From Leptospira wolffii serovar Khorat str. Khorat-H2 (GTDB lineage: Bacteria > Spirochaetota > Leptospiria > Leptospirales > Leptospiraceae): a stretch of 64,000 nucleotides of DNA. The position numbers and the translations under genes are program-made. This document shows positions 8,663 to 20,349 of this stretch, piece by piece; positions within the stretch are counted from its first letter, which is position 1, and every line of letters starts with the position of its first letter. The notes beneath the pieces were generated by a model. It worked only from the letters and a program-made list of their open reading frames with translations. It made no database searches and had not been told where the DNA came from. The DNA lies in assembly GCF_000306115.2 (NCBI RefSeq), contig NZ_AKWX02000023.1:372001-436000 (forward strand), in the 5' to 3' direction.

Positions 8663-10375
8663 ATGTTTCTAACACCCGACGATACAATAAAGTTTCTCTC
8701 CCATCGTTCGGATCCTAAATCTAAAGCACTGGGCCAGTTTTTTACTCCTAAGGTCCTCGTGAAGCTGATGCTGGATTGGATTTCGGAAGCCGAAGCTTTC
8801 TCCCGTTCGGAGGCTAAAGTCCGTATATTGGATCCGGGAATGGGAAAAGGGATTTTCTTTAAGGAATTCTTCCAAGCCTTTCCTTCGGTTTCCGCGGAAT
8901 TTCACGGTTGGGAGATAGATCCGATTCTATTCGAGGAGTCCTCTCATTCTCTAGAGAAGATTGGAATTCGTAAGGAAGATCTTTATCTTAAGTTGGGAGA
9001 CTTTCTGCAAGGAGAAGCGTCGCGATTGTACGATATTATTTTGTGCAATCCTCCGTATCTGCGCTTAAGTCATTCCAAGTTGGGAAAGGAATTTATCGAT
9101 AAATTCGAGACTCAGATCCAAGCTGAGATTCCAGGCACGGCGAATCTTTACGTTTTCTTTTTGCTCCGTATACTAAAGTCCTTGGAAAAGAACGGAAGGG
9201 CTTCCGTACTTCTGCCTTTCGAGTTTCTGAATGCGGGATACGGAGTGCCGATTAAGAAAGCTTTGATAGAATCTGGCAGTTTGCGTCGTATACTGTTACT
9301 AAATTCTTCATGGTCCTTCTTTCACGGTGCGGTGACTTCTTCCTGTATACTGTTTTTGGAGAATTCTCCCTCTAAAGAAGAGGGCTTTCATTGGGCTAGG
9401 ACGTCGCCTTCTTTTTTAGAAGGTGAAAATGTACGCTTGGAAGATATGAAATGGATCCCGGCGAAGCTCGATGTGGGAGAAAAATGGACGTTTCAGTTGA
9501 AGGAAGAGAAGGAATTTTCGGAAGAAATAAAAAATGATGATAAAAAATCAACTAACAGCAATTATGTGACAATGTCGAAAAGTTTTCGTCATGGTTGGGT
9601 CCCCATAAAGGAATTCGGAAGTTTCAGAAGAGGAATCGCTACTGGAGACAACGGATATTTTCTTCTTTCTGAAAAGGACGCAACGAATCTATCCATACCG
9701 TATTCTTATCTTAGATCGTCGATTCCGAAGGCGCAGTATGCTCTCTCACCCTTCTTTACCGGAGAAGATTGGGACATTCTAAGATCCGGCGGAGCTAAAG
9801 TTTGGCTTTTGGATGCGAAGGATGTTCCCGACGATAACGAGCAGATGGGGATTCGTAAATATCTGGCAGAAGGAATCAAAAGAGGAGTGCCGGATCGATT
9901 CCTTCCATCCCGCCGTAAGCCTTGGCATTCTCAGGAAAATCGGGGCCCGTGCAGGATATTAGCCACTTCTTTCCATAGAGAAGAGGTGAGATTCGTATTC
10001 AACCAGAGTCCGGCAGTGCATCTGACTTGTTTTCACGGTTTCTCTTCCAAGCCGGAGTATTCCCATCTGGAGGAATTCCTTTTCGCCTTCCTCATCACTC
10101 CGCATGTGAGAAAGGAACTCGAGTCCAGAACGAGAGAATATGCGCAGGGGCTGCGAAAAGTGGAGCCCGGGGATTTGAATTCCTTGTTCGTACCCGATTT
10201 TAGAAAATTAAAGGAAACCGAAAAGGAAAGAATCGGTAAATTGCTGCATAATTATAGGAGCAGTATTCGTCCCTGGATTCCCGGAAGAAGGCCCAAAGGG
10301 GAAAAGGGACCTAGAAATACGGAGGCGGAAGCGACCCTCCGAGATATCGAAAAAGAATTCTTATCCGAAGCTTAA
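8663..10375 (+). CDS. N6-adenine DNA methyltransferase, TaqI-like, apparently orphan
   Basis: 570 residues. The N-terminal methyltransferase domain begins with KALGQFFTPKVLVKLML (motif X-like, about residues 14-30), has a SAM-binding motif I variant DPGMGKGIFF (about 55-64), an acidic motif II in WEIDP and the catalytic motif IV NPPY (about 130). The order X-I-IV and the C-terminal target-recognition part (about 310-530, with RRGIATGDNGYF) match gamma-class M.TaqI-like enzymes. Motif I departs from the usual DPACGSG. A low-complexity Lys/Asn/Asp linker (about 290-305) is A+T-rich. No restriction endonuclease gene lies beside it, so it is either a solitary methylase or the remnant of a restriction system. 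Confidence 0.9.
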   Translation: MFLTPDDTIKFLSHRSDPKSKALGQFFTPKVLVKLMLDWISEAEAFSRSEAKVRILDPGMGKGIFFKEFFQAFPSVSAEFHGWEIDPILFEESSHSLEKIGIRKEDLYLKLGDFLQGEASRLYDIILCNPPYLRLSHSKLGKEFIDKFETQIQAEIPGTANLYVFFLLRILKSLEKNGRASVLLPFEFLNAGYGVPIKKALIESGSLRRILLLNSSWSFFHGAVTSSCILFLENSPSKEEGFHWARTSPSFLEGENVRLEDMKWIPAKLDVGEKWTFQLKEEKEFSEEIKNDDKKSTNSNYVTMSKSFRHGWVPIKEFGSFRRGIATGDNGYFLLSEKDATNLSIPYSYLRSSIPKAQYALSPFFTGEDWDILRSGGAKVWLLDAKDVPDDNEQMGIRKYLAEGIKRGVPDRFLPSRRKPWHSQENRGPCRILATSFHREEVRFVFNQSPAVHLTCFHGFSSKPEYSHLEEFLFAFLITPHVRKELESRTREYAQGLRKVEPGDLNSLFVPDFRKLKETEKERIGKLLHNYRSSIRPWIPGRRPKGEKGPRNTEAEATLRDIEKEFLSEA

Positions 10376-10382
10376 AAAAATC

Positions 10383-10808
10383 CTATTTTAGATTTTTATA
10401 AAGCTTGTCCAGAAGCCGTACTAATTCCTTTTTTTCCGGTTCGGTAAATCCCTTATATAGTCCGGATAAAAGGGAGCGGGAAATCCCCAGCATAACGGGG
10501 CGTATTCCGTACGCCTTACGAGTGAGTTGTAGATTTACCACTCTCTGGTCCTGTCCATCCTTGACTCTTTCCACATAACCTAAATCTTCCAATTTGTCCA
10601 CAAGGGCCGTTAAGGTGGATTTGTCCCGGTCGATCATTCTCGCGATCTCTTGCATGGGGACTTTCTTGGACATGGCCAAAGCGAAGAGTATATCCGCGTG
10701 GGTGGTGGTGAGTTGTCCTAGGCCTTTTTCCTTTAATTCCGAGTTCAATCTCCTATGGAATTCGTCTCGGATTCTGGAGATAAGGTATATGATCGTGCGG
10801 GGATTCAT
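10383..10808 (-). CDS. MarR family transcriptional regulator
   Basis: 141 residues, a typical MarR length. The winged-helix core is visible from [50 protein letters not shown] (split here over helices 2-4 and the wing, about residues 34-84), followed by the [10 protein letters not shown] wing strand that is characteristic of MarR. Such dimers bind palindromes and are often released by phenolic or acyl ligands. It lies 75 nt downstream of the MaoC gene on the same strand, so the two may be an operon; the palindrome at 11440 near that operon's promoter is a candidate site for it. Confidence 0.93.
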   Translation of the reverse strand: MNPRTIIYLISRIRDEFHRRLNSELKEKGLGQLTTTHADILFALAMSKKVPMQEIARMIDRDKSTLTALVDKLEDLGYVERVKDGQDQRVVNLQLTRKAYGIRPVMLGISRSLLSGLYKGFTEPEKKELVRLLDKLYKNLK

Positions 10809-10883
10809 ACGTTTATGATTCGATTCCTGTTTTGTTTTTGTAGAAACGGCCCTACCTAGAGAGAATAGGAGGGCCTTTCCGCC

Positions 10884-11348
10884 TCAACCGAATTGGTAGA
10901 GGTAGATGACTTCTCCGATTGCGGCAGGCTTAGGCGCCCCTTCCACTTCGAAGCTGAGCTTTAGGGTCATTCTCGCAGTTCCTCTCAGATCCTTGAGTTC
11001 CAATAATTCGGCTCTCAATCGGAGTTTGGATCCTACTTTTACCGGATCTAAAAAGCGCAGCTTTTCCATTCCGTAATTGATTCCCATTTTAATATTCTTT
11101 AATTCGAGAATCTGGCTTAAGAGATAGGGAGCCATGGAGAGTGTCAGGTACCCGTGAGCGATCGTGGTTCCGAAAGGGGATTCCTTGGCGGCTCTGGCCG
11201 GGTCCGTATGGATCCATTGGTGATCCAAGGTGGCGTCCGCAAAAGTGTTGATCTGAGCCTGAGTGATTTCATGGGGCTCGGAGACTCCGAGTTCTTTTCC
11301 TACGTAAGTTTCCAATTCTGCAAAGCTGGAGATGACGAGTTTGGGCAT
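10884..11348 (-). CDS. MaoC-type (R)-hydratase / hot-dog fold protein
   Basis: 154 residues from the ATG at 11348, which has AGAGAAG upstream; a longer in-frame start at 11405 exists but adds a non-conserved tail. The hot-dog hydratase motif is clear: [17 protein letters not shown] (about residues 31-47), with Asp and His of the active site, followed by [14 protein letters not shown] (about 59-72). MaoC-like enzymes hydrate trans-2-enoyl-CoA to (R)-3-hydroxyacyl-CoA. The substrate chain length is unknown. It probably shares a transcript with the MarR gene downstream. Confidence 0.92.
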   Translation of the reverse strand: MPKLVISSFAELETYVGKELGVSEPHEITQAQINTFADATLDHQWIHTDPARAAKESPFGTTIAHGYLTLSMAPYLLSQILELKNIKMGINYGMEKLRFLDPVKVGSKLRLRAELLELKDLRGTARMTLKLSFEVEGAPKPAAIGEVIYLYQFG

Positions 11349-11439
11349 GTATTCTTCTCTTTTTCCGGGTAAGCCGGGTCTGTATCGGTCTATAGCTTGC
11401 CCCATTCATTAGTTTTGTCACCAACTTTTCGGTCGAAAC

Positions 11440-11455
11440 CAGAACAGTCGTTCTG
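11440..11455. promoter_or_regulatory. Palindromic operator candidate, copy 1
   Basis: CAGAAC-AGTC-GTTCTG, a perfect 6-bp inverted repeat with a 4-bp centre, about 92 bp upstream of the maoC start on the minus strand. This size and symmetry is typical of sites for dimeric MarR or TetR regulators. An identical copy lies at 11739. The adjacent marR gene is an obvious candidate regulator, by inference. Confidence 0.55.
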
Positions 11456-11738
11456 TTTGATGTCCAAAATTATAAGCGGAAAACGAGGGAGCTTGCCGTC
11501 AAAGCGGTCGGTCTAAATCCGGAAGAACGGAAACTCTCGCCCTTTTACTTTAGAAAGCGGAGGAGAAGAGGGGTTCTTCCGTCGTTCCAAGGATTTCGGG
11601 TTGCATATTCCGATCCGGATAATATTTTCCAAAACGATTTCGGATCGAGCTCTCCGAATGAAGATTATGAAAACTTAATATATTGGACGAACGATACGCT
11701 CCCTGGAACGAGGCGATCCCGCAAATTCGACGAGACCG

Positions 11739-11754
11739 CAGAACAGTCGTTCTG
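11739..11754. promoter_or_regulatory. Palindromic operator candidate, copy 2
   Basis: Exact second copy of CAGAAC-AGTC-GTTCTG; the identity extends to the following TTT. It is about 220 bp upstream of nuoA on the plus strand. Two exact copies within 300 bp of non-coding sequence argue against chance and suggest one regulator acting on both divergent units. Confidence 0.55.
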
Positions 11755-11971
11755 TTTTTGCTCTGTCGAGTTGGGATCTTTGGATTACTTATTGAAATAC
11801 ATTCTCATTTCCTGTGGAGACTCTTAGAACCGCTCGCCCGGATTTTTTACACGAGAAAAAGAAGGACCGGGAAGAAAATGAAAGTTCAAAAAGATAGAAT
11901 CCGGTCTTCCGATCTCTTAAAAGCTACCCATTCGGGATTTTAGATTGACATTGGCCCCTGTCGAGGTTTCG

Positions 11972-12351
11972 ATGAAGGAAGATATGGGAAGTACGCCGGA
12001 ACATCTAGGCCCCCTTCTGATTCAATTCCTGCTGGGAGTAGGGTTCTCCGCCCTCATACTCTCTCTCGCTTTTCTGCTAAACCCGAAAAAGAAATCCAAG
12101 ATCCACGACACTTTCGAGTGCGGGGTTCCCTATTACGGCGATGCAAAAGGATTATTTAATATCAAGTTCTATCTTGTGGCCGTCCTTTTCATCCTGTTCG
12201 ATATCGAAGCGATTTTTCTTTTTCCATATGCGGTAAATCTGAAATCCTTTAAGGAGGCCGGACTCGGAAACTTCCTCCTTATAGAGATGTTCGTCTTCAT
12301 CTTTACTCTGGTCGTCGGACTGTATTATATTCGGAAGAAGGGGGCATTGGA

Positions 12352-12361
<10 letters not shown>
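11972..12361 (+). CDS. nuoA: NADH-quinone oxidoreductase subunit A
   Basis: Membrane subunit of complex I, about 129 residues with three transmembrane helices. The conserved loop between helices 1 and 2, [20 protein letters not shown], and the second-helix motif [15 protein letters not shown] with its acidic residues are diagnostic. The start is uncertain: ATG 11972 has GAGG upstream, ATG 11984 has AAGGA, and a TTG at 11945 would extend it by nine residues. First gene of the nuo operon; its end overlaps the nuoB start by 10 nt. Confidence 0.95.
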
Positions 12362-13430
<1,069 letters not shown>

Positions 13431-13431
13431 G

Positions 13432-14655
13432 ATGACCGCGATGTACGAAAAAACGGCCGAGCATTTCAGTTTGAAGCAAAGGGCCCTCCCCGAAGGGCAT
13501 TTACTCGTGAACCTCGGGCCTTCTCACCCTTCCACCCACGGGATTCTGCAAAACGTAATCCAATTGGACGGAGAACGGGTCGTGGACGCGGAGTCCGTGA
13601 TCGGTTATGTGCATAGAAGCTTCGAGAAGCTGGGCGAAAAATATACTTATAACCAATTTCTGGTCTGCACGGACAGAATGAACTATGTGTCCACTCCTCT
13701 GAATAATATCGGATGGATTCTGGCCGTGGAAAAAATGATGCAGATCCAGGTTCCGGACAAGGTCACTTATGTGAGGATGATCGTCTCGGAACTTTCCAGA
13801 ACCATGGACCATATCATCTGCAACGGGATTTTGGGTGTGGACCTGGGAGCATTCTCCGGGATGTTGCACCTTTTCCATCATAGGGAAAATATCTACCAGG
13901 TTCTGGAAAAACTAACCGGTGCGAGACTCACTACTACATTCTGTAGGGTGGGTGGCCTAGAAAAGGATATCTATCCCGATTTCGAAAAGGATGTGAGAAC
14001 CATCATCAAGGGGCTCCGCCCCGCGATCGAGGAGTTCCAGGACCTATTAGTAAATAATAGAATCTTTATGGATCGCACCCAAGGTATCGGGGGAATCTCC
14101 GCCGAAGACGCGATCGCCTACGGTTATTCCGGTCCCAACTTAAGGGCAGCAGGCGTTCCTTGGGATATTCGCAAGGACGATCCTTATATGTTCTACGATA
14201 AGGTGGACTTCGACGTTCCGGTAGGAGAGGATGGATCGGTTCTTCATAGGACTCTGGTTCGTATGGAAGAAATGCGCCAATCTCTAAGAATCGTGGAGCA
14301 ATTGATAGACGGACTTCCTTCCGGACCTCATCACGCAGATCTGCCTCATATCTATCTCCCGGAAAAAAGCAAAGTTTATCATAACATGGAAGAGTTGATC
14401 TACCATTTCAAACTCATCATGCACGGGATCAAGGTTCCTCCGGGAGAATATTATCTGTCCACCGAAGCGGCCAACGGAGAGTTGGGTTTCTATATCGTTT
14501 CGGAAGGGGAAAAATCCCCTTGGAGAGTGCATGTGCGTAGGCCTTGTTTTTGGTTCTATCAATCCTTTCCCGAGCTTGTGAAGGGCGGACTTCTGGCGGA
14601 TACGGTCGCTACGATGAGTTCCTTGAACGTAATCGCAGGGGAGTTGGATTGCTGA
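13432..14655 (+). CDS. nuoD: NADH-quinone oxidoreductase subunit D
   Basis: 407 residues, the 49-kDa subunit related to NiFe-hydrogenase large subunits; it lines the quinone pocket. Visible marks are [14 protein letters not shown] (quinone-site His region, about residues 27-40), [12 protein letters not shown] and the C-terminal [19 protein letters not shown] at 13432 is preferred; an in-frame ATG three codons later is possible. The stop shares bases with the nuoE start (TGATG). Confidence 0.97.
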   Translation: MTAMYEKTAEHFSLKQRALPEGHLLVNLGPSHPSTHGILQNVIQLDGERVVDAESVIGYVHRSFEKLGEKYTYNQFLVCTDRMNYVSTPLNNIGWILAVEKMMQIQVPDKVTYVRMIVSELSRTMDHIICNGILGVDLGAFSGMLHLFHHRENIYQVLEKLTGARLTTTFCRVGGLEKDIYPDFEKDVRTIIKGLRPAIEEFQDLLVNNRIFMDRTQGIGGISAEDAIAYGYSGPNLRAAGVPWDIRKDDPYMFYDKVDFDVPVGEDGSVLHRTLVRMEEMRQSLRIVEQLIDGLPSGPHHADLPHIYLPEKSKVYHNMEELIYHFKLIMHGIKVPPGEYYLSTEAANGELGFYIVSEGEKSPWRVHVRRPCFWFYQSFPELVKGGLLADTVATMSSLNVIAGELDC

Positions 14656-15134
14656 TGTCTTATACTTTTTCTTCGGAATCCGAAACGAGAATCTCCAAAC
14701 TATTGGAGATGTTTCCCGACAAAAGAAGCGTGATTCTGCCCGGTTTGTATCTTTTGCAAAAGGAGCACGGGTTCGTGAGCCGGGAAGGAATGGAGGCCTT
14801 AGCCCAAAGAATCGGAGACCCGATCTCTTTGGCTCACGTCTACGGTGTCGCCACATTCTACACTCTATACAATAAGAAACCCGTGGGAAAATTCCATATC
14901 CAGGTTTGCGGTACTTCCAGTTGCTATATCCGGGGAAACGATAAATTGCAGGATCATATCTGCTCCAAACTCGGAATAGAGCCCGGCGACACCACGCCCG
15001 ACGGCAAGTTCACAGTCGAAGAAGTGGAATGCTTGGGCGCCTGCGGATACGCGCCTATGGTGCAAATCAACGAAGAATATTACGAAAATCTGACATTCGA
15101 AAAGATAGATCAGATTTTGAAGGATTTGGCGTAA
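14655..15134 (+). CDS. nuoE: NADH-quinone oxidoreductase subunit E
   Basis: 159 residues from the ATG at 14655 overlapping the nuoD stop; a longer in-frame start at 14544 lies inside nuoD and is unlikely. This thioredoxin-like subunit carries the 2Fe-2S cluster N1a with Cys85 and Cys90 (CGTSSC) and Cys126 and Cys130 (ECLGACG), all present. It pairs with NuoF in the NADH dehydrogenase module. Confidence 0.97.
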   Translation: MSYTFSSESETRISKLLEMFPDKRSVILPGLYLLQKEHGFVSREGMEALAQRIGDPISLAHVYGVATFYTLYNKKPVGKFHIQVCGTSSCYIRGNDKLQDHICSKLGIEPGDTTPDGKFTVEEVECLGACGYAPMVQINEEYYENLTFEKIDQILKDLA

Positions 15135-15145
15135 GAAGGAAACCA

Positions 15146-16432
15146 ATGGCCGAAATGAAAATCCTCACCAAGTATATAGAAGATCCTCGCTCCAACGAGT
15201 TGGACTTTTACGAATCCGTTCACGGCTACGACGGGATGAAAAAATCCCTGCAGATGCAGCCGGAAGAAATCATAGAGATCGTGAAAAAATCGGGCTTAAG
15301 AGGCAGGGGGGGCGCCGGCTTTCCCACCGGTCTGAAATGGTCCTTTATTCCTAAGGATATTCCCAAGCCCAAATATCTGATTTGCAATGCCGACGAAGGA
15401 GAGCCCGGAACCTTTAAGGACCGCAAGCTCATAGAGAATCTTCCCCACCAGATCATAGAAGGTATGGTGATCGGCGCCAAGGCGATCGGAGCGAATAAAG
15501 GTTTCTTTTATATCCGGGGAGAATTCAACAAAGGGATCGATTCCATGCAAAAGGCCATAGACGAGGCCTATGCGAAAGGATACTTGGGAAAAAATATCCT
15601 GGGTAGCGGCTTCGATTTCGATTTGGTTTTGTATGCAGGAGCCGGAGCCTATATCTGCGGAGAAGAGACCGCTCTTATCAATTCTTTGGAAGGTCGTAGG
15701 GGCCATCCTCGTCTGAAGCCTCCTTTTCCCGCGGTTTCCGGACTCTATCGTTGTCCTACAGTCGTGAATAACGTGGAAACTTTCTCCACCGTTCCTCATA
15801 TCATCGATAAGGGAGCGGATTGGTATTCCAAGATCGGTACGGAAAAATCTCCAGGTACCAGATTATTCTCCGTATCCGGTCATGTGAAACGTCCCGGAGT
15901 ATACGAGATCGAATTGGGGACTCCTCTTTTGGAACTCGTGAACGATCTTTGCGGCGGGATGTTGGACGGAATGCCTCTGAAAGCGGTGATTCCCGGGGGA
16001 TCGTCGGTTCCCATTCTTACCGCGGAAGAATGCAAAACCGCTAATATGGATTTCGAATCCATGGCGGCTCATAAGACCATGCTCGGATCCGGTGCGGTTA
16101 TCGTCATAGGAGAAGGGACCGATCTAGTCGAGACCACATACCGTTTTGCAAGATTCTACGCACACGAATCCTGCGGACAGTGCACTCCCTGCCGAGAAGG
16201 CACTCATTGGGTGAAGGACCTTCTACATAAGATCAAGGACGGAGAAGGGACAAGTGCCGATTTGGAGCTCATTCTTTCCTTGGCTAGAAATATGGAGGGA
16301 GGTACGACTATTTGTCCTCTCTCGGACGCATGTGTGGGTGCGGTTCGTCCTACCATCTTGAAGTTCAGGCACGAGTTCGAAGCCAGATTGAAAGACAAGG
16401 CCTCCGAACCTGAGACGAGCGGGGTTCAATAG
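15146..16432 (+). CDS. nuoF: NADH-quinone oxidoreductase subunit F
   Basis: 428 residues. Contains the NADH/FMN-binding glycine motif [14 protein letters not shown] near residue 50, the FMN segment [14 protein letters not shown] (about residues 168-181) and the 4Fe-4S N3 ligands in [13 protein letters not shown] (about 342-354) with the fourth Cys near 390 ([10 protein letters not shown]). ATG 15146 is preceded by AAGAAGGAAACC, a good ribosome site. It is the NADH entry point of complex I. The next gene is nuoH: the usual nuoG between F and H is absent. Confidence 0.97.
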   Translation: MAEMKILTKYIEDPRSNELDFYESVHGYDGMKKSLQMQPEEIIEIVKKSGLRGRGGAGFPTGLKWSFIPKDIPKPKYLICNADEGEPGTFKDRKLIENLPHQIIEGMVIGAKAIGANKGFFYIRGEFNKGIDSMQKAIDEAYAKGYLGKNILGSGFDFDLVLYAGAGAYICGEETALINSLEGRRGHPRLKPPFPAVSGLYRCPTVVNNVETFSTVPHIIDKGADWYSKIGTEKSPGTRLFSVSGHVKRPGVYEIELGTPLLELVNDLCGGMLDGMPLKAVIPGGSSVPILTAEECKTANMDFESMAAHKTMLGSGAVIVIGEGTDLVETTYRFARFYAHESCGQCTPCREGTHWVKDLLHKIKDGEGTSADLELILSLARNMEGGTTICPLSDACVGAVRPTILKFRHEFEARLKDKASEPETSGVQ

Positions 16433-17491
16433 ATGGACTGGGGTATCGTTCTTCTGTGGCTTTTGAAAAGTACTCTTTTCTTCGTAGTATTCATAACCGC
16501 ATGCGCTTATTATACATTAGCGGAACGTAAAGTAGCAGGTTATATCCAGGACAGAAAAGGGCCGAATCGCGCGGGGCCTTTCGGGCTATTGCAGCCTCTC
16601 GCGGACGGGATCAAATTCCTGACCAAGGAAGAGATCTTTCCGAAGAATGTGAACCGGGTCATGTATCTGATCGCTCCGGCGATTTCCATGACCTGCGCCA
16701 TCATGGCCTGGTCGGTGGTACCGTTGGGAGGCACGATTTTAGTTCCGGATTGGATCGCCGCGAAGACGGGGATTGCGGTTCTGGATCTTCAGATCGCGAA
16801 TCCGGATACGGGAATTTTGTTCCTACTCGCGATTTCCAGTCTTTCCGTATACGGAATCATATTGGCCGGTTGGTCCAGTAATAATAAATATTCTTTGATC
16901 GGCGGGATCCGCTCTACGGCTCAGATGATCAGTTACGAACTTCCCTTGGGAATGTCCGTGGCGGTGATCGTGATTCTGACCGGTTCCCTCAAGTTAACCG
17001 ATATCAACGATGCTCAGATCGGCCTCTGGAATATCTTCAAATTGCCCGGATTCATCGCGTTTTCCGTCTTCGTCGTGGCGATGTTTGCCGAGACCAACCG
17101 TTTACCCTTCGACTTGGCCGAAGCGGAATCGGAATTGGTCGTGGGTTTCCATACGGAATACGGAGCCTTCAAGTTCGCTCTATTCTTCATCGCGGAATAC
17201 ATGAATATGATCACCATGAGTTGCGTGGTCACCATTCTGTTCTTCGGGGGTTACCATCTTCCTTTCGGTTGGTTGAACGGGTCTCCTTGGCAGGCTGTGG
17301 CGGGGCTGGGGTTTTTCACGTTTAAGGTCCTATTCTTCGCGTTTTTATTCATGTGGGTGCGCTGGACTCTTCCTCGCTTTCGTTACGACCAATTGATGAC
17401 CATCGGTTGGAAGAAAATGATTCCTTGGGCGATCGCAAACATCATCATCGCCAGCGTTTACGTCGGTTGGGACGGTTTTTGGAAATGGTAG
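16433..17491 (+). CDS. nuoH: NADH-quinone oxidoreductase subunit H
   Basis: 352 residues, about eight transmembrane helices. The signature [32 protein letters not shown] (split over helix 1 and the first loop, about residues 28-60) and the charged [19 protein letters not shown] loop (about 217-235) identify it. It anchors the peripheral arm and forms part of the quinone tunnel and E-channel. Its ATG follows the nuoF stop with no gap; its end overlaps nuoJ by 7 nt. The usual nuoI between H and J is absent. Confidence 0.97.
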   Translation: MDWGIVLLWLLKSTLFFVVFITACAYYTLAERKVAGYIQDRKGPNRAGPFGLLQPLADGIKFLTKEEIFPKNVNRVMYLIAPAISMTCAIMAWSVVPLGGTILVPDWIAAKTGIAVLDLQIANPDTGILFLLAISSLSVYGIILAGWSSNNKYSLIGGIRSTAQMISYELPLGMSVAVIVILTGSLKLTDINDAQIGLWNIFKLPGFIAFSVFVVAMFAETNRLPFDLAEAESELVVGFHTEYGAFKFALFFIAEYMNMITMSCVVTILFFGGYHLPFGWLNGSPWQAVAGLGFFTFKVLFFAFLFMWVRWTLPRFRYDQLMTIGWKKMIPWAIANIIIASVYVGWDGFWKW

Positions 17492-18099
17492 GAATATTCG
17501 ATAATCCGGAGCTTCTCCTCTTTTTTATTTTCGGGGGAGTTTTGATCGCGGGCGCCTTGGGAGTCGTTTTTCATCCCAATCCCATCAGTTCGGCAGTGTT
17601 GTTAGTGCTTTCCTTTTTTGCGTTAGCCGGTATCTATGCGGTGATCGGTTCCGTCTTCGTAGCAACGATGCAGGTTCTGGTGTATGCGGGTGCGATTATG
17701 GTTCTCGTTGTATTCGTTTTGATGCTGCTATCTTTGCACGACGAGGGTATCGGCCAACTTTGGAACCATCCTCTGAAAAAGATCTTGGTTCTATCTCTAG
17801 TGGTTCTTTTGGGAATCGTTTTGACGAATGCGGCCAGAGAAGGCGTTCCTAATACGGATTCCGCTCCCAAAGGTTATTCCTCCGAGGGAGCTTATCAGTA
17901 TCCTCTTACTCAAAAGACCGAGACCGAAGAACCGGACGTTTCCGTGGAAGGGAACACCGCAGTCGTAGGAACTTCCATGTTCTTGGATTATCTTCTACCG
18001 TTCGAAATCGTATCCGTGCTTCTATTAGCCGCGGTATTAGGGGCCGTGATCTTAGGGAAAAAGAATCTGGGAAAAAAACCGGGAGAAGGAGAATCATGA
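17485..18099 (+). CDS. nuoJ: NADH-quinone oxidoreductase subunit J
   Basis: 204 residues from the ATG at 17485 inside the nuoH end. Five hydrophobic helices; the family motif is seen in [20 protein letters not shown] and [20 protein letters not shown] (about residues 32-92). A polar loop between the fourth and fifth helices (about residues 118-165, rich in Thr, Glu and Pro) is longer than in many homologues. It overlaps nuoK by an ATGA. Confidence 0.96.
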   Translation: MVGIFDNPELLLFFIFGGVLIAGALGVVFHPNPISSAVLLVLSFFALAGIYAVIGSVFVATMQVLVYAGAIMVLVVFVLMLLSLHDEGIGQLWNHPLKKILVLSLVVLLGIVLTNAAREGVPNTDSAPKGYSSEGAYQYPLTQKTETEEPDVSVEGNTAVVGTSMFLDYLLPFEIVSVLLLAAVLGAVILGKKNLGKKPGEGES

Positions 18100-18431
18100 A
18101 TTCCGAAATTCTAAAGCCTAGTGTAGCCGGAATTCCGGTGGAATATCTCCTGATTTTGGCTTGTATCGTGTTTTCCATAGGAGTCGCGGGCGTACTCTTT
18201 AGAAGGAGTGCGGTGGTCATCTTCATGTCCGTGGAGCTAATGCTCAATTCAGTGAATCTGGTTTTCGTGGTATTCTCCAAGGCGCTGCATCAGGTCCAGG
18301 GAGAAGTGGTGGTGTTCTTCGTAATGGCCATCGCCGCGGCGGAAGCGGCCATAGGTTTGGCTCTTGTAGTTGCGATTCATCGGAAAAAGAAAACCAGTTT
18401 CGTAGACGAAATGAACTTAATGAAATGGTAA
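18096..18431 (+). CDS. nuoK: NADH-quinone oxidoreductase subunit K
   Basis: 111 residues with three transmembrane helices. The membrane-embedded glutamate region [18 protein letters not shown] (about residues 40-57) and [17 protein letters not shown] (about 74-90) carry the two conserved Glu residues of the proton path. It overlaps nuoJ by 4 nt and is followed by nuoL after 4 nt. Confidence 0.97.
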   Translation: MNSEILKPSVAGIPVEYLLILACIVFSIGVAGVLFRRSAVVIFMSVELMLNSVNLVFVVFSKALHQVQGEVVVFFVMAIAAAEAAIGLALVVAIHRKKKTSFVDEMNLMKW

Positions 18432-18435
18432 TGTA

Positions 18436-20349
18436 ATGGCCTGGGAATTACTCGTACCTCTTTTAGTCCTTTCTCCTCTTCTCGGGGCCGTGCTGAACGC
18501 TTTCTTCGGAAGATTTCTAAAGGGATCTCTACCCGGGGTTATCGGGACCTTATTCTCCTTCGCTTCCTTCGGCTTGGGAGTTCTTGCCTTTTTGCAATAC
18601 CGTCCGATGGGCCGCACGACTCCCGAGATCGTTCCATTCTTCTCTTGGCTGGATGTGGGCGGTCTGAAAGTGGACATCGCTTATCAGGTGGACCATCTTT
18701 CCCTTTTTATGACTCTCATCATTACCGGGATCGGAAGTCTTATCCATCTATATTCCATAGGCTATATGAAGGGAAATCCCGGCATTGCCAGATTCTTCTC
18801 TTATCTGAATCTTTTCTTATTCTCCATGTTGCATCTGGTTCTTGCGGAGAATTTGGTTCTTCTATTCTTCGGTTGGGAAGGAGTGGGGCTATGCTCTTAT
18901 CTTCTTATCGGATTCGATACTCATAAGAAGAACGCGGCGGACGCAAGCATTAAGGCGTTCGTAACGAACCGTGTTGCGGATTTGGGAATGGTCATCGGGA
19001 TCGCTCTCACATTCTGGTTACTCGGAACGGTTTCCTTTACCCAGATCGCGATTTCCTTTCCGCACTCCTCTCTTTTTCTGAAGGCTCTGCCAGTGGTCGC
19101 GATTTGCTTCTTTATCGGAGCCATGGGTAAGTCCGCTCAGTTTCCATTTCACGTTTGGTTGCCGGATGCGATGGCGGGACCTACGCCGGTGTCCGCTTTA
19201 ATACACGCGGCTACGATGGTGACTGCCGGATTGTTCCTGATCGCCAGATTGAATTATATCTTCGCGCTCGTTCCTCAGGTGGGATTTTGGATCGTAGTGA
19301 TCGGATCCTTTACGGCATTCTTCGCGGCGACCATCGGGGTTTACCAAAACGATATCAAGAAGGTGCTCGCATATTCCACGGTTTCCCAATTGGGTTATAT
19401 GTTCGTGGCTATGGGAGCCGGGGCCTATGTTTCGGGACTGTTCCACCTTTTAACTCACGCATTCTTCAAGGCGCTTCTATTCTTGGGTTCCGGATCCGTT
19501 ATACATGCTTTGGACGACGAACAGGATTTGAGAAGAATGGGGGGCCTTAAGTCTCACATGAAGATCACCTGGTGGACCTTCTTACTGGGAACCTTGGCGA
19601 TTACGGGAGTGCCTCCTTTTAGCGGATTCTTCTCCAAGGATCTGATTCTGGAAAAGGCTTACTTCTTTCATCCTGTATTCTTCGCTACCGGTGCGGTAAC
19701 GGCTTTCCTTACCGCATTCTATATGTTCCGTCTAACGTTTTTGGCTTTTACCGGAAAATCCAGGGTGAATCCTAAGGTTCATCCTCATGAATCCCCTTGG
19801 ACCATGACTTTTCCTCTGATTCTGCTCGCTGTAGGTGCCGCGTTTTCAGGCTATCTTTTGATTCCAGAGTCACTTGGGGGAGTGGATCTTTTGGAGAGAT
19901 ACTTCGCTCCTATTTTCGCTCGATCCCCTTCCGGCCACGCGGAGGAGCATCATTTGACTCCGAGCATAGAGCTGATGCTCGCATCCGTTTCTTTGGGTGT
20001 GGTGGCTTTAGGTGCGGGAATCTACTGGTTCTTCTTCGCTAAAAAAGAAAAGATTCCGGGAGACGAAAGCGAGTATAAAGGCCTAAGACTCCTAGTAGCG
20101 AATAAATACTATGTGGACGAGTTCTTCCAAGTGGTACTGATCGGACCTCTTACCGCCTTCTCCGAATTCTTATCCCAAGTGGTGGAAAGAAGGCTATTGG
20201 ATCGGGTTTTGGTAGGCGCGGGAAGAATTTCCGCGGGAATCGGATCCGTATTGAGAAGAATACAAACAGGCACAGTAGTAGATTACGCTTTCTTAATCGT
20301 TCTCGGAACCGTTCTGATTTTATCCGTATTTTTATGGAGGGGAATGTAA
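18436..20349 (+). CDS. nuoL: NADH-quinone oxidoreductase subunit L
   Basis: 637 residues, a normal NuoL length, with about 16 predicted helices and the long C-terminal lateral-helix region. The antiporter-like core shows [22 protein letters not shown] (split at Glu of TM5) and [30 protein letters not shown] (Lys/His motif, about residues 232-261). It is a proton-pumping membrane subunit. The C-terminus ends with YYVDEFFQ and a final hydrophobic helix. Confidence 0.97.
   Translation: MAWELLVPLLVLSPLLGAVLNAFFGRFLKGSLPGVIGTLFSFASFGLGVLAFLQYRPMGRTTPEIVPFFSWLDVGGLKVDIAYQVDHLSLFMTLIITGIGSLIHLYSIGYMKGNPGIARFFSYLNLFLFSMLHLVLAENLVLLFFGWEGVGLCSYLLIGFDTHKKNAADASIKAFVTNRVADLGMVIGIALTFWLLGTVSFTQIAISFPHSSLFLKALPVVAICFFIGAMGKSAQFPFHVWLPDAMAGPTPVSALIHAATMVTAGLFLIARLNYIFALVPQVGFWIVVIGSFTAFFAATIGVYQNDIKKVLAYSTVSQLGYMFVAMGAGAYVSGLFHLLTHAFFKALLFLGSGSVIHALDDEQDLRRMGGLKSHMKITWWTFLLGTLAITGVPPFSGFFSKDLILEKAYFFHPVFFATGAVTAFLTAFYMFRLTFLAFTGKSRVNPKVHPHESPWTMTFPLILLAVGAAFSGYLLIPESLGGVDLLERYFAPIFARSPSGHAEEHHLTPSIELMLASVSLGVVALGAGIYWFFFAKKEKIPGDESEYKGLRLLVANKYYVDEFFQVVLIGPLTAFSEFLSQVVERRLLDRVLVGAGRISAGIGSVLRRIQTGTVVDYAFLIVLGTVLILSVFLWRGM

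Larger units (their letters stand above)
11406..11971. other. 566-bp gene-poor region between maoC and nuoA
   Basis: Divergent intergenic region that must hold promoters for maoC-marR (minus) and nuo (plus). It contains two identical 16-bp palindromes, listed separately. The only frame with a start codon (11683-11943, 86 codons) has an implausible composition and I do not call it a gene. No tRNA or terminator was recognised. Confidence 0.6.

Noticed and set aside
11402..11827. Plus frame open for about 140 codons without ATG, GTG or TTG before its last part
   Set aside because: No usable start codon and composition unlike a folded protein; possibly an old pseudogene, but no family is recognisable.
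11683..11943. 86-codon plus-strand ORF upstream of nuoA
   Set aside because: TTG start, Arg/Lys-rich and without a ribosome site; it contains the second palindrome and reads like non-coding sequence.
14284..14856. 190-codon minus-strand ORF across nuoD/nuoE
   Set aside because: Arg-rich antisense shadow of conserved genes.
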